DNA of 12,994 nt. Origin: CAUZJO01 sp963580245. GTDB taxonomy: Bacteria > Sumerlaeota > Sumerlaeia > MVZB01. Made by a program: the position numbers and the translations under genes. The stretch is from positions 1-12,994 of the forward strand of contig CAUZJO010000133.1 in assembly GCA_963580245.1 (NCBI GenBank), given 5' to 3'. Positions 1 to 6,951 of this stretch are shown here, in pieces; the first letter of the stretch is position 1; each line of letters opens with the position of its first letter. The notes under the pieces were generated by a model that was not told the origin of the DNA, did no database searches, and was given only the letters and a program-made list of their open reading frames with translations.

Positions 1-38
1 GGCGGTTTTTCATTATCTTTTGCTGCGTCTGGCGCAAA

Positions 39-752
39 TCACGAGTCGAAAACGGATGCCTCTGGTTCACCCGAGTTCAGCTCTGATCGGCTGGGCTGCT
101 TGAGCAGGGCTTTTTCAGGATCGACTATTTTACCAACCCCTACCTCCGGCCCGAAGTGCAGATTACTTGCATCATCAACCAGAGATTTGGCGAATGCGAG
201 CCTCTGGTGATTCATTAGTCCAAGCCACCCGCAATTCTGGAGGCAAGCCAGGAGCACCAGCGCCTTATGCAAGGGAAGTGGGCTGATCGAATCCTTAAGG
301 ATTAGTTGCGCCTGTTCCGGACGCAGTGTGCGTCGTCCATTGATCGAATGATCTTGATGGGTAAAGAACTGCATGTCCTGAATGCCCGACTTTTCAAGTA
401 GATCGGCCGCTAATTCCACAACATGCAGCGAGTTCTTTACCAATTGCCCGGGACTCGGCGACCAATCAGTTTTCACCGTGTTTGCGAAGTGGGCCATCGG
501 ATTTGCTTCAATGCCCACGCTTGGGACTCCCAACTTCTTGCAGTCAACCAGTGTTGTCCCGGTTCCACAGAATGGGTCCAACACGAGCATTTCACGGTCA
601 ATCGCAAACCGATCCAGGTACTGACGGACAAGATGAGGCGGAAAAGACAGTACGAACCGATACCAGTCATGCGCGGCCCGGTCTTCCAGCTGAAGCTTAT
701 TCGCCATCGAGTTTCCGACTTTGGTCGCGTCCATTTGTTTCAGTCCACCCAT
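39..752 (-). CDS. N-terminal part of a DNA methyltransferase, lacking the catalytic motif
   Basis: The family transfers a methyl group from S-adenosylmethionine to adenine-N6 or cytosine-N4 in DNA. The 237-residue product has a clear SAM-binding motif I, DPFCGTGTT (about residues 59-67), followed by GIEANP (80-85), and an N-terminal stretch beginning NKLQLEDRAAHDWYRF that I recognise from orphan or restriction-associated methylases. The later family block SNLHFGPEVGVGK is present near 197-209. Then the sequence stops resembling the family and ends. The catalytic motif IV (usually SPPY or NPPY) should follow and is absent, so the protein is probably inactive. After the TGA stop the same frame stays open to the window edge, so a nonsense mutation, a frameshift or a split gene are all possible. 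The ATG at 752 has GAGAGG just upstream; ATGs at 734 and 707 are alternatives. The gene lies 26 bases after rlmD on the same strand and its GC content looks lower than that of its neighbours, which may indicate transfer. Confidence 0.7.
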   Translation of the reverse strand: MGGLKQMDATKVGNSMANKLQLEDRAAHDWYRFVLSFPPHLVRQYLDRFAIDREMLVLDPFCGTGTTLVDCKKLGVPSVGIEANPMAHFANTVKTDWSPSPGQLVKNSLHVVELAADLLEKSGIQDMQFFTHQDHSINGRRTLRPEQAQLILKDSISPLPLHKALVLLACLQNCGWLGLMNHQRLAFAKSLVDDASNLHFGPEVGVGKIVDPEKALLKQPSRSELNSGEPEASVFDS

Positions 753-778
753 GATCCTCTCAATAAACCATTTAGACC

Positions 779-2176
779 CTACCCGGTGAAATTAGCAAGA
801 CCCGCATCCAACCTCAACCGCACGATAGCCTCCACGTGATAAGTTTGCGGGAAAAGGTCGATGGGTTGGACGGTCTCGATCACGTAACCGGCTTCGGCCA
901 GCGTGGCCAGGTCGCGCGCGAGGGTCGCGGGGTTGCAGGAGACGTAGATGAACAGTGGGGCGCGCAGCTTGATCAAACCCTGGAGTGAGCGCTTGTCCAT
1001 CCCGCCGCGCGGGGGATCGATGATGACGCGCGTGAATCCGCCGACGGCGGCGCGGCGGGCCAGGGCGAGGGCGCCCGGCATCGCGTCGGCCAGGAACACG
1101 GTATTGTCGATCCCATTGCGTTGGGCATTGGCACGGGCGTTCCAAATGGATTCGCGAACCGAATCAACCCCGACCACTCGCTCGACCGCGCGCGCGCAAT
1201 GCAGGCCGATCGCGCCGGCGCCGCAGTAGGCATCGAGAACGCGGTCGCGCGGGCCTAGGTCGGCCAGTTCGACCACTTTCTCGTACAGCACGCGCGCGCC
1301 GGCGGTGTTGGTCTGAAAAAACGACTGGGGCGAGAGTTCAAAGTCCAGGTCGTTGAGGTGTTCGTTCAGCGTCAAGTCCCCCCAGCGCCATTGCTCGCGT
1401 TCGACGCGGGCCACGTCGGCCACGCCGGTGTGAATCGCCCAGATCATGCCCTTGAATCCCGGCGCCTCGGCGCGAAGCCGCTCGGCGAGCGCCTCCTTCT
1501 CGGGCAATTCGCCCTCGTTGGTGATCAGCACGAGAACCGACTCGTCGCGGGTGGCCGAGTGGCGCAACACGGCGTGGCGCAGGAATCCCTCGTGCCGGCG
1601 CGGGTCGTAGCCGCTGAGCCGGTGGTGGCGCGCGTAGGCGATCAGCTCGCGCAAGACGCTGTCGAGCGGGGGAGGCTGAAGCAAGCAGGTGTCGATGGCC
1701 AGGATGCGATCAAACCGGCCGGGCCGGTGAAAGCCCAGGATGGTCTCCCCCTGCTCGTCCTGGCCGAAGGAGAATTCCATCTTGTTGCGATAGCGCCACG
1801 GCTCGGGCGAGGGGATGATCGGCCGCAGCTCGAAATCGCTTTGGCCGCCCAGATGCTCGATCGTGTCGGCCACCTGCTTTTGTTTCCAGCGCAGCTGAAC
1901 CTCGTAGGGGAGATTCTGCCAGGTGCAGCCCCCGCACACCCCGAAGACCGGGCAGGGCGGCTCGGCGATCCGGTCGGGCGAGGGTCGCTCGATCCGTTCG
2001 ATGCGGGCCTGGGCGTGATTTTGCTTCTTTTTGAGGATGCGCACCTGGAGCCGGTCGCCGGGCAGGCCGTGCTTGACGAAAACCACGAACCCGTCGAGCC
2101 GCCCGACCCCGAACCCGCCGTAGGCCAGGTCGTCAATTTCGACGGACACCAGGGAGTTCTTTTGCATTTTACCCAT
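779..2176 (-). CDS. rlmD: 23S rRNA (uracil-5-)-methyltransferase, RlmD/RumA type
   Basis: A SAM-dependent RNA methyltransferase that makes 5-methyluridine, most likely at U1939 of 23S rRNA. The 465 residues start with a TRAM RNA-binding domain (about 5-60). Next come the [4Fe-4S] cysteines C75, C81 and C84 (in CPVFGVCGGC) and C164, which match the spacing in E. coli RlmD. Then come FFQTN (286-290), the SAM motif VLDAYCGAGAIGL (313-325), DPPRGG (387-392) and the nucleophile loop YVSCNP with C414. All catalytic and cluster residues are present and the length is normal, so it should be active. RlmC, RlmCD and TrmA are close relatives, and in non-proteobacteria one enzyme can serve two sites, so the exact target base is inferred. 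The start is the ATG at 2176; an ATG three codons later is equally possible and neither has a clear Shine-Dalgarno sequence. It is followed by the methyltransferase fragment and preceded by ddl, 110 bases away. Confidence 0.93.
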   Translation of the reverse strand: MGKMQKNSLVSVEIDDLAYGGFGVGRLDGFVVFVKHGLPGDRLQVRILKKKQNHAQARIERIERPSPDRIAEPPCPVFGVCGGCTWQNLPYEVQLRWKQKQVADTIEHLGGQSDFELRPIIPSPEPWRYRNKMEFSFGQDEQGETILGFHRPGRFDRILAIDTCLLQPPPLDSVLRELIAYARHHRLSGYDPRRHEGFLRHAVLRHSATRDESVLVLITNEGELPEKEALAERLRAEAPGFKGMIWAIHTGVADVARVEREQWRWGDLTLNEHLNDLDFELSPQSFFQTNTAGARVLYEKVVELADLGPRDRVLDAYCGAGAIGLHCARAVERVVGVDSVRESIWNARANAQRNGIDNTVFLADAMPGALALARRAAVGGFTRVIIDPPRGGMDKRSLQGLIKLRAPLFIYVSCNPATLARDLATLAEAGYVIETVQPIDLFPQTYHVEAIVRLRLDAGLANFTG

Positions 2177-2210
2177 CGGCGTGGAGAGGACGTTTCGGCG
2201 TTTCGGTATC

Positions 2211-2237
2211 AGTATACTCCGCCCAGACCGCGGTCAC
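2211..2237 (-). promoter_or_regulatory. Possible promoter for rlmD
   Basis: Read on the minus strand, TATACT (2211-2216) is a five-of-six match to the -10 consensus. GTGACC (2232-2237) is a partial -35, with a short 15-base spacer. It lies about 35 bases before the rlmD start, inside the 110-base gap after ddl. This is a pattern match only. Confidence 0.3.
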
Positions 2238-2286
2238 TCATGGACTTGCGCAATAATTATGACGCGGCGCAGCGGAGACAGGTTTG

Positions 2287-3411
2287 TTAATCGTGGCGGG
2301 CCGAGTCCAGGATAAGTTCCAGGAGCGAGGGGAAATCGATCCCCATCGCCGCGGCGCCTTGGGGCAGCAGACTGGTGGCCGTCATGCCGGGAATGGTGTT
2401 GATCTCCAGGATCGTCGGCGAAGAGGGGTCGGCGATGAAGTCGACCCGCGAGAACCCCCGGCAGCCGATGGCCGCATGGGCCGCCAGGGCCATCGACTGA
2501 AGGCGGCTGGCCAGGCTAGCGGGGATTTCGGCGGGGGTGATCTCGCGGCTCACGCCCGGCTCATACTTGGCTTCGTAATCGAAATAGCGGCCTTCGGGTG
2601 GAACGATCTCGGTGATCGGCGTGGCGATCTCGCCGCCGTCACGCTCGAGGACGCCGCACGTGAACTCGCGTCCCGCGATGAAGCGTTCGGCGATGCCCTC
2701 GATGTCAACGGCGAGCGCCTCTTCGACCGCGGCGAGTAGACAGTCCTGCTCACGAACAATCGTCACGCCCACGCTCGACCCTCCGCGGGCCGGCTTGATC
2801 ACGCAGGGGAGACCGACGACCTGGGCGATCAAATCGGCGGCGCGCGGGCCGTGCTGATCAAAGGTGACCGAGTGCGCAATGGGAAGGCCGGCGCCGTCGA
2901 GTACCGCCTGGCAGCGGGGTTTATCAAGCGCCAGGGCCGAGGCGGGGACCCCCGAACCGGTGTAGGCGATGCCGGCCAGGTCGAGCGCGGCCTGGATGCG
3001 GCCGTCCTCGCCGCCGGGGCCGTGGATCAAGATCAAGACCTTGTCGATCCGCTCCTTCTCCAGCCGCGCGAAGGCCCGGCTGAAAGGCAGTGCCTGCGCC
3101 TGATAATCCTCGGGCCGCGGGACCCATTGTTCGGCTTCCCGGATGGCGTTCTCGCTTGGGACTTGCGGCGGAGTGGGGGCAGTGAAATACCACGTTCCAT
3201 CGCGGCTGATATAGATGGGCCGCACGGCCAGCCCGCGCCGCTCGCCGAGCCGGCTCAGCCCGCCGGCCACCTGTGCCGCCGACTGGATCGAGACCTCATG
3301 CTCGGGAGAAACACCGCCGAAGACGAGCGCCACGCGTTGAGTTTCGACAAGCGGTCCGCCGCTCGATTTGGTCTTCATTTTTGGTTCGTCGAGTGTCTGG
3401 GTGCTCTTCAT
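2287..3411 (-). CDS. ddl: D-alanine--D-alanine ligase
   Basis: A cytoplasmic ATP-grasp enzyme that joins two D-alanines for the peptidoglycan pentapeptide. From the chosen start it is 374 residues. Visible family signatures, in order: FGGVSPEHEVS near the N terminus (D-Ala site 1), HGPGGEDGRIQ followed by YTGSGVPASALALDK, CVIKPARGGSSVGV (ATP-grasp lysine and serine loop), the omega-loop DYEAKY, and the C-terminal metal-binding block FSRVDF...ILEINTIPGMT. The tyrosine ending DYEAKY is the residue that favours D-Ala over D-lactate, so ordinary D-Ala-D-Ala (vancomycin-sensitive) precursors are expected. The frame is open up to 3447, but the ATG at 3411 is preferred: GGAGG lies 13 bases upstream and the extra residues are unlike the family. 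The ATG at 3378 is another choice. It is not beside murB, murC or ftsQ, which is a common location for ddl. It is the first gene after the structured repeat. Confidence 0.93.
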   Translation of the reverse strand: MKSTQTLDEPKMKTKSSGGPLVETQRVALVFGGVSPEHEVSIQSAAQVAGGLSRLGERRGLAVRPIYISRDGTWYFTAPTPPQVPSENAIREAEQWVPRPEDYQAQALPFSRAFARLEKERIDKVLILIHGPGGEDGRIQAALDLAGIAYTGSGVPASALALDKPRCQAVLDGAGLPIAHSVTFDQHGPRAADLIAQVVGLPCVIKPARGGSSVGVTIVREQDCLLAAVEEALAVDIEGIAERFIAGREFTCGVLERDGGEIATPITEIVPPEGRYFDYEAKYEPGVSREITPAEIPASLASRLQSMALAAHAAIGCRGFSRVDFIADPSSPTILEINTIPGMTATSLLPQGAAAMGIDFPSLLELILDSARHD

Positions 3412-3461
3412 GGCAACGATAAAACCTCCACGGGAACTGGCGCGCAACCGACCTCACGCTC

Positions 3462-3469
3462 ATAATATA
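3462..3469 (-). promoter_or_regulatory. Possible -10 box upstream of ddl
   Basis: The minus strand reads TATATTAT here, in an AT-rich patch about 50 bases before the ddl ATG. No convincing -35 hexamer sits at the usual distance, so this is a weak call. Confidence 0.2.
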
Positions 3470-3526
3470 GCAGAACCCCCAATCAAAACACACCTCATAA
3501 TGATTTGGAGCCAAAGGGTAAATATT

Positions 3527-3558
3527 GGGTGCATCTCACGGCTCCGTGAGATGCACCC
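3527..3558. repeat. Left terminal hairpin of the intergenic element
   Basis: A perfect inverted repeat with 15-base arms, 3527-3541 (GGGTGCATCTCACGG) and 3544-3558, separated by only two bases. A divergent copy in inverted orientation lies at 3824-3853. It is about 116 bases upstream of ddl. No T-run follows on either strand, so it is not a standard intrinsic terminator. It looks like a REP-type or boundary palindrome. Confidence 0.85.
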
Positions 3559-3599
3559 TGTTCGGCCGGATGCACAAATCAATTCCGTCTTCGTCCTGA

Positions 3600-3790
3600 C
3601 CCCGAAGGGATCAAATGTGAGTAGCCGTGGGTGTTAACCCATGGTTCGTGGTCTTCATACCACGACAACCCTGGAGGGGTTGAATCCCAGCGTGATGCGG
3701 CCTGTTCGACCCTTTCAGGGTCGTCAGGTCTTGAGGTCCCCACTTCCGTGGGTTGGCGCCCACGGCTACTCACATTGCTCCCCTTCAGGG
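3600..3790. repeat. Nested inverted-repeat element with internal hairpins
   Basis: Two 42-base arms, 3600-3641 and 3749-3790, are inverted copies. The inner 28 bases (3614-3641 with 3749-3776) pair with only three mismatches; the outer 14 pair less well. The enclosed 107 bases hold further short hairpins: GTGGT/ACCAC (3649-3664), CAACCC/GGGTTG (3666-3682), CGACCCT/AGGGTCG (3707-3723) and CCCAC/GTGGG (3739-3752). The whole stretch 3527-3853 fills the gap between trmB and ddl, with no believable gene. Short open frames inside read like the spurious peptides (HGYSH, GLNPSVMRP) that I recall from dispersed repeats in other genomes; I cannot confirm that here. It could be a non-autonomous mobile element or a structured transcript. 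Confidence 0.8.
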
Positions 3791-3823
3791 AGCCAGAGAA
3801 ATGATTTACGCTCCCAGCCCGTT

Positions 3824-3853
3824 GGTGCATTTCTCGGAGCCGGGAGATGCACC
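3824..3853. repeat. Right terminal hairpin of the intergenic element
   Basis: An inverted repeat with 14-base arms (3824-3837 and 3840-3853), a two-base centre and two mismatches. Its reverse complement, starting GGGTGCATCTCCCGGCTCC, closely matches the left hairpin at 3527-3558. The two related palindromes therefore bracket the element. It lies about 50 bases past the trmB stop and could block read-through or protect the 3' end, but it has no T-run. Confidence 0.8.
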
Positions 3854-3903
3854 CGTACATATTTTGAGTTTCCAGTTATCAGTGTGAGATGTTAGACTGA
3901 AAT

Positions 3904-4542
3904 CTATCTCTCCACCACCGCCTTAAATCCCCAGACCACGGTCCCCGCTTCGCGCGCCTTGCGTTCATAGTTGCTCGGGACCTCGCTCGGACTGGGTTCG
4001 GCGAGCGGGACGCGGCCGATTTCGATAAACCGCCATCCCCCGCGGCGGCGGAAAACCGTAACGGCCAGGTTGAAGTAAAAGTCGGCGTCGGTTTTGAACC
4101 AGAGCTCGCCGCCGGGGGCGAGGACCCGCTCGAGCAGCACCGGCAAGGCGGGGCCGAAAACCCGCCGCTCGCGATGGCGGCGCTTGGGCCAGGGATCGCT
4201 AAAGTAACAGTAGAGCCGGTCGAGCGAGTGCGGCGGGAGCCAACGCTCGAGAAACTCGCGCGCCTCGCCCCGGACCGTGCACACGTTGTCCAGCCCGGCT
4301 CGCGCGCAGCGCTTGGCCATTTTGTAATAAAACTTCGGCTCACGCTCGATCCCGATGAAGTTAAACTCAGGCAACCGCGCCGCTTCCTGCGCCAGGAAAT
4401 ATCCGTTGCCCGTCCCGATCTCGATCGCGCCGGGGCCCGACCGGCCGAACAGCGCCTCCCAGTCCAGCGGCGCCGGGGCTGACGCCATGTCGATCTCGCG
4501 GGCGCGGAAGAGTTCGTCGATGTTTTGCGCGTCGGCTCTCAC
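3904..4542 (-). CDS. trmB: tRNA (guanine-N7-)-methyltransferase
   Basis: Makes 7-methylguanosine at position 46 of the tRNA variable loop, using SAM, in the cytoplasm. The 212 residues carry the SAM motif EIGTGNG (41-47), GIERE (64-68), the hallmark FSDPWPKRRHRERR (114-127, with the catalytic aspartate D116), KTDADFY (150-156) and the C-terminal SNYERKAREAG (190-200) that corresponds to the family's T-x-Y-E-x-K-x(4)-G tRNA-binding block. The length is normal and nothing key is missing. The chosen start is a GTG whose first bases overlap the TGA of the upstream gene (GTGA at 4542-4539), the classic arrangement for coupled translation. An internal ATG at 4488 is possible but would lose residues that align before LDWEALFG. 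It is transcribed with a secreted propeller protein, which is an odd partner for a tRNA enzyme. Confidence 0.93.
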   Translation of the reverse strand: MRADAQNIDELFRAREIDMASAPAPLDWEALFGRSGPGAIEIGTGNGYFLAQEAARLPEFNFIGIEREPKFYYKMAKRCARAGLDNVCTVRGEAREFLERWLPPHSLDRLYCYFSDPWPKRRHRERRVFGPALPVLLERVLAPGGELWFKTDADFYFNLAVTVFRRRGGWRFIEIGRVPLAEPSPSEVPSNYERKAREAGTVVWGFKAVVER

Positions 4543-6830
4543 TTATACCCGACCGACCAATTACCGGGATCCACACCGGCATTCGACAGAGGAATGTTTT
4601 CGTACCAGACGATCCGGCTGGGCGACCGCCCAAGGGCTGCGACGATATCCAAATCGCCATCCCCGTCCATGTCAATGGGTACGCAAGTCTCAGCGCGCGC
4701 GAATGGGGAATCGATCTCGTGTCCCGTGAACATCGGCCGTTCGGTGCCGTCATTTGCGAAGAAGAACGTTTTTCCTAAGACCGTATACCCCGAAAAGATA
4801 TCATTGTCACCGTCCTGGTCGAAGTCGGCGGCGGTTACCTGAGTGAGTACATAGGCGGAAGACGGGATGGCATGATTGGTAAAGTTCGGTGGCTTCGCGC
4901 CGTCATTCTCGTGCCATACTAATTCCTTACCAAGCCCATCATGAAGGGATATCAGATCGATGTCGCCATCATTGTCCATATCGGCGGCAAAAACGGAAAG
5001 AGCGGGCGATGGTGTCACGATCGTGCGTGCCGCGAAAATCGGTGGACTCGCTCCATTGTTCTCGTACCATCTGATCATGGCTCCATCTCGCACATCCGTT
5101 ATAATATCGAGATCATTGTCGCCGTCTAAATCACTCAGGGCGATTGAACGGTACGATTCCGAGGATTCAATGACTGGATGCGCTGTAAGTCTAGGAGGTG
5201 ACTCTCCGTCATTTTCAAACCACTCAGCACTAACCCCACTGGCCAAGAGCACGTCCATATCCTCATCGCCATCAATATCGACGCTAAAAATCCCCTTGGG
5301 TCTGGTGGAAGTTGAGGGTGCAACATGGGACGAGAAAGAGGGGGTCATCGCGCCGTCATTCTCAAACCAGATAATATGGGGGGTGTCGGTACGAAAGGTT
5401 GAAATTACGTCCTGGTCTCCGTCTCCGTCCAGATCAATCGGGGTCGCCCGTCCTCGCCACCTAATGGAAGTCGCCAGGTCATGGGCCGAAAAGACGGGCG
5501 GCGTCTCGTTATCCTGCTCATACCATGTGATGCTCCCAACAATAGTTCCTCCCGATGACGTGACGACGTCCATGTCTCCATCGTTATCGAGATCGGCCGC
5601 TGCAATGTAAAAAACACGGTCGTCCCGCGTCACGATGGGATGTTCGATGAATGTAATAGATGACTTAGGCGTCGAGGGGAGCGTGGCGGTGCCGACGATT
5701 CGGAAGACGGAACCTCCATTGTAAAAGTCGCAAACGTATAGCTCTCCCTGCTCGTCCTCGCCGAACGAGCTGATAGGAAAAACCGTGCCGAACAGTACCA
5801 CGTTCTCGGATGACCACACGCCCGGAGCTATCTCTTCCAACGTCCACATATGTCGATTCCAAAAATCTCCGAAGAAATAAAGGCCGTCCCATTCCGGATG
5901 GGTGCTCCCGCGATAGACGTATCCTCCCGTGACGCTGCCGGCCGGTATTTCGCCATCGTGAGCATATTCGTGATGGGGAAGCGTGAACTCTGTCGGATCG
6001 CAATGGGAACAGAGAGATCCTTCCATGGTGGGCCATCCGTAATGTGACCCGGGGGTGATGATATTCACTTCCTCGCGCCTGTGTTCCCCCACGTCCCCGC
6101 AGAAAAGCGTACCTGTCACCCGATCGAAGGAAAACCGCCAAGGATTGCGCAGTCCCCGGGCGAAGATTTCTTCCCGAATTCCCTCGGTGTTGCCAACGAA
6201 CGGATTATCGGGAGGAATGGCGTAATTCAATCCATCTTCCTGTCGATCCACGTCAATTCGAAGGATGCTCCCACCTAGATCGCCAGCTGGATCGCCACCC
6301 ACAGATTCCCCCATGGCGATGTAAAGATAATGATCCCGGGGCCCAAAAGCGATCATCCCTCCCAGGTGGATGTGGCCCCCATAGGTATGGAGAAGGACCA
6401 ATTCCGACGAAGGGTCCGCGACGTCCGGGTCGGACTCGGAGACCGAAAACCGCGAGACATTGACTTCGGGCACTGTACCGGATGTGTAGTAAACATAAAA
6501 AAATCCGTTGGTCTCGTAATCGGGATGAAACGCCATACCCAGCAGTCCACCTTCCGATACGGTTGCAACTTTTATATTCAAGAAGGGTGTCTCGAGGACC
6601 TCGTCATCAGGGGTGACGATATGAATCTGGCCCTGCCTCGCTACAACAAAAAGCCTGCCACTTCCGTCGCCGGCGTGCGTCACCAGGAGCGGAGAAGGGA
6701 TGCCCGTGGCCACCGGCTCCAGCCCAATCTCGACCGCGTCCGACGAGATTGGACAGAGGATGAGAGCCAGCGCAAATCCGACGAGCTGAATTCGCCGCGC
6801 CAACGCCTCGAGATGCCTTCGTGCGTCCAT
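4539..6830 (-). CDS. Secreted glucose/sorbosone dehydrogenase-like propeller with seven FG-GAP repeats
   Basis: A predicted exported protein of 763 residues. A basic N terminus and hydrophobic stretch (about 16-27) form a signal peptide, with likely cleavage after residue 32. Residues about 35-372 match the PQQ-type glucose/sorbosone dehydrogenase fold, a six-bladed propeller: LVTHAGDGSGRLFVVARQG, GLLGMAFHPDY, GGMIAFGP.DHYLYIAMGE, ARGLRNPWRFSFD and GGYVYRG. The usual NHNGG around the catalytic histidine reads IHLGG (H155), so catalysis is uncertain. Residues about 400-750 contain seven FG-GAP/VCBS repeats of about 51 residues, each with a calcium-loop motif such as DLDNDGDMD (starting near 413, 466, 518, 567, 617, 669 and 720) and a WYEN or WFEND strand; seven would close a second propeller. 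No anchor or sorting domain follows. AGGAG five bases before the ATG supports the start. GC content looks lower than in neighbouring genes. Substrate unknown. Confidence 0.88.
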   Translation of the reverse strand: MDARRHLEALARRIQLVGFALALILCPISSDAVEIGLEPVATGIPSPLLVTHAGDGSGRLFVVARQGQIHIVTPDDEVLETPFLNIKVATVSEGGLLGMAFHPDYETNGFFYVYYTSGTVPEVNVSRFSVSESDPDVADPSSELVLLHTYGGHIHLGGMIAFGPRDHYLYIAMGESVGGDPAGDLGGSILRIDVDRQEDGLNYAIPPDNPFVGNTEGIREEIFARGLRNPWRFSFDRVTGTLFCGDVGEHRREEVNIITPGSHYGWPTMEGSLCSHCDPTEFTLPHHEYAHDGEIPAGSVTGGYVYRGSTHPEWDGLYFFGDFWNRHMWTLEEIAPGVWSSENVVLFGTVFPISSFGEDEQGELYVCDFYNGGSVFRIVGTATLPSTPKSSITFIEHPIVTRDDRVFYIAAADLDNDGDMDVVTSSGGTIVGSITWYEQDNETPPVFSAHDLATSIRWRGRATPIDLDGDGDQDVISTFRTDTPHIIWFENDGAMTPSFSSHVAPSTSTRPKGIFSVDIDGDEDMDVLLASGVSAEWFENDGESPPRLTAHPVIESSESYRSIALSDLDGDNDLDIITDVRDGAMIRWYENNGASPPIFAARTIVTPSPALSVFAADMDNDGDIDLISLHDGLGKELVWHENDGAKPPNFTNHAIPSSAYVLTQVTAADFDQDGDNDIFSGYTVLGKTFFFANDGTERPMFTGHEIDSPFARAETCVPIDMDGDGDLDIVAALGRSPSRIVWYENIPLSNAGVDPGNWSVGYK

Positions 6831-6855
6831 CTCCGCTCCTGCCTCGCTTGCCTCA

Positions 6856-6885
6856 ATACTAACGGAGGTTACAAGACGGAATCAA
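6856..6885 (-). promoter_or_regulatory. Possible promoter for the propeller gene and trmB
   Basis: On the minus strand TTGATT (6880-6885) and TAGTAT (6856-6861) are separated by 18 bases, each matching four of six consensus positions. The site is about 26 bases before the propeller gene's ATG, in the 121-base gap after the channel gene. Pattern match only. Confidence 0.3.
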
Positions 6886-6951
6886 CGCAAATCGACGCAT
6901 CGAGACCCGCACGCGGGCAAATCAGGATGACCGACCAGCATTCCACCCGGT

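Noticed and set aside
1358..2290. 310-codon plus-strand frame opposite rlmD
   Set aside because: No domain; fully covered by the RlmD gene with all its cysteines and catalytic motifs.
3527..3558. Perfect hairpin considered as an intrinsic terminator
   Set aside because: No T-run on either side, and a related copy at 3824-3853 makes a repeat boundary the better reading.
3579..3895. Short frames on both strands within the palindromic element
   Set aside because: They run through inverted repeats, lack ribosome sites, and the peptides are by-products of the repeat sequence.
4600..5620. Regularly spaced similar sequences, considered as a tandem DNA repeat or CRISPR array
   Set aside because: They are the codons of the seven FG-GAP protein repeats; spacing is about 150 bases and the DNA is not identical.
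6906..6917. Small CCCG/CGGG hairpin after the channel gene, considered as a terminator
   Set aside because: The stem is only four to five pairs and no T-run follows on the minus strand.
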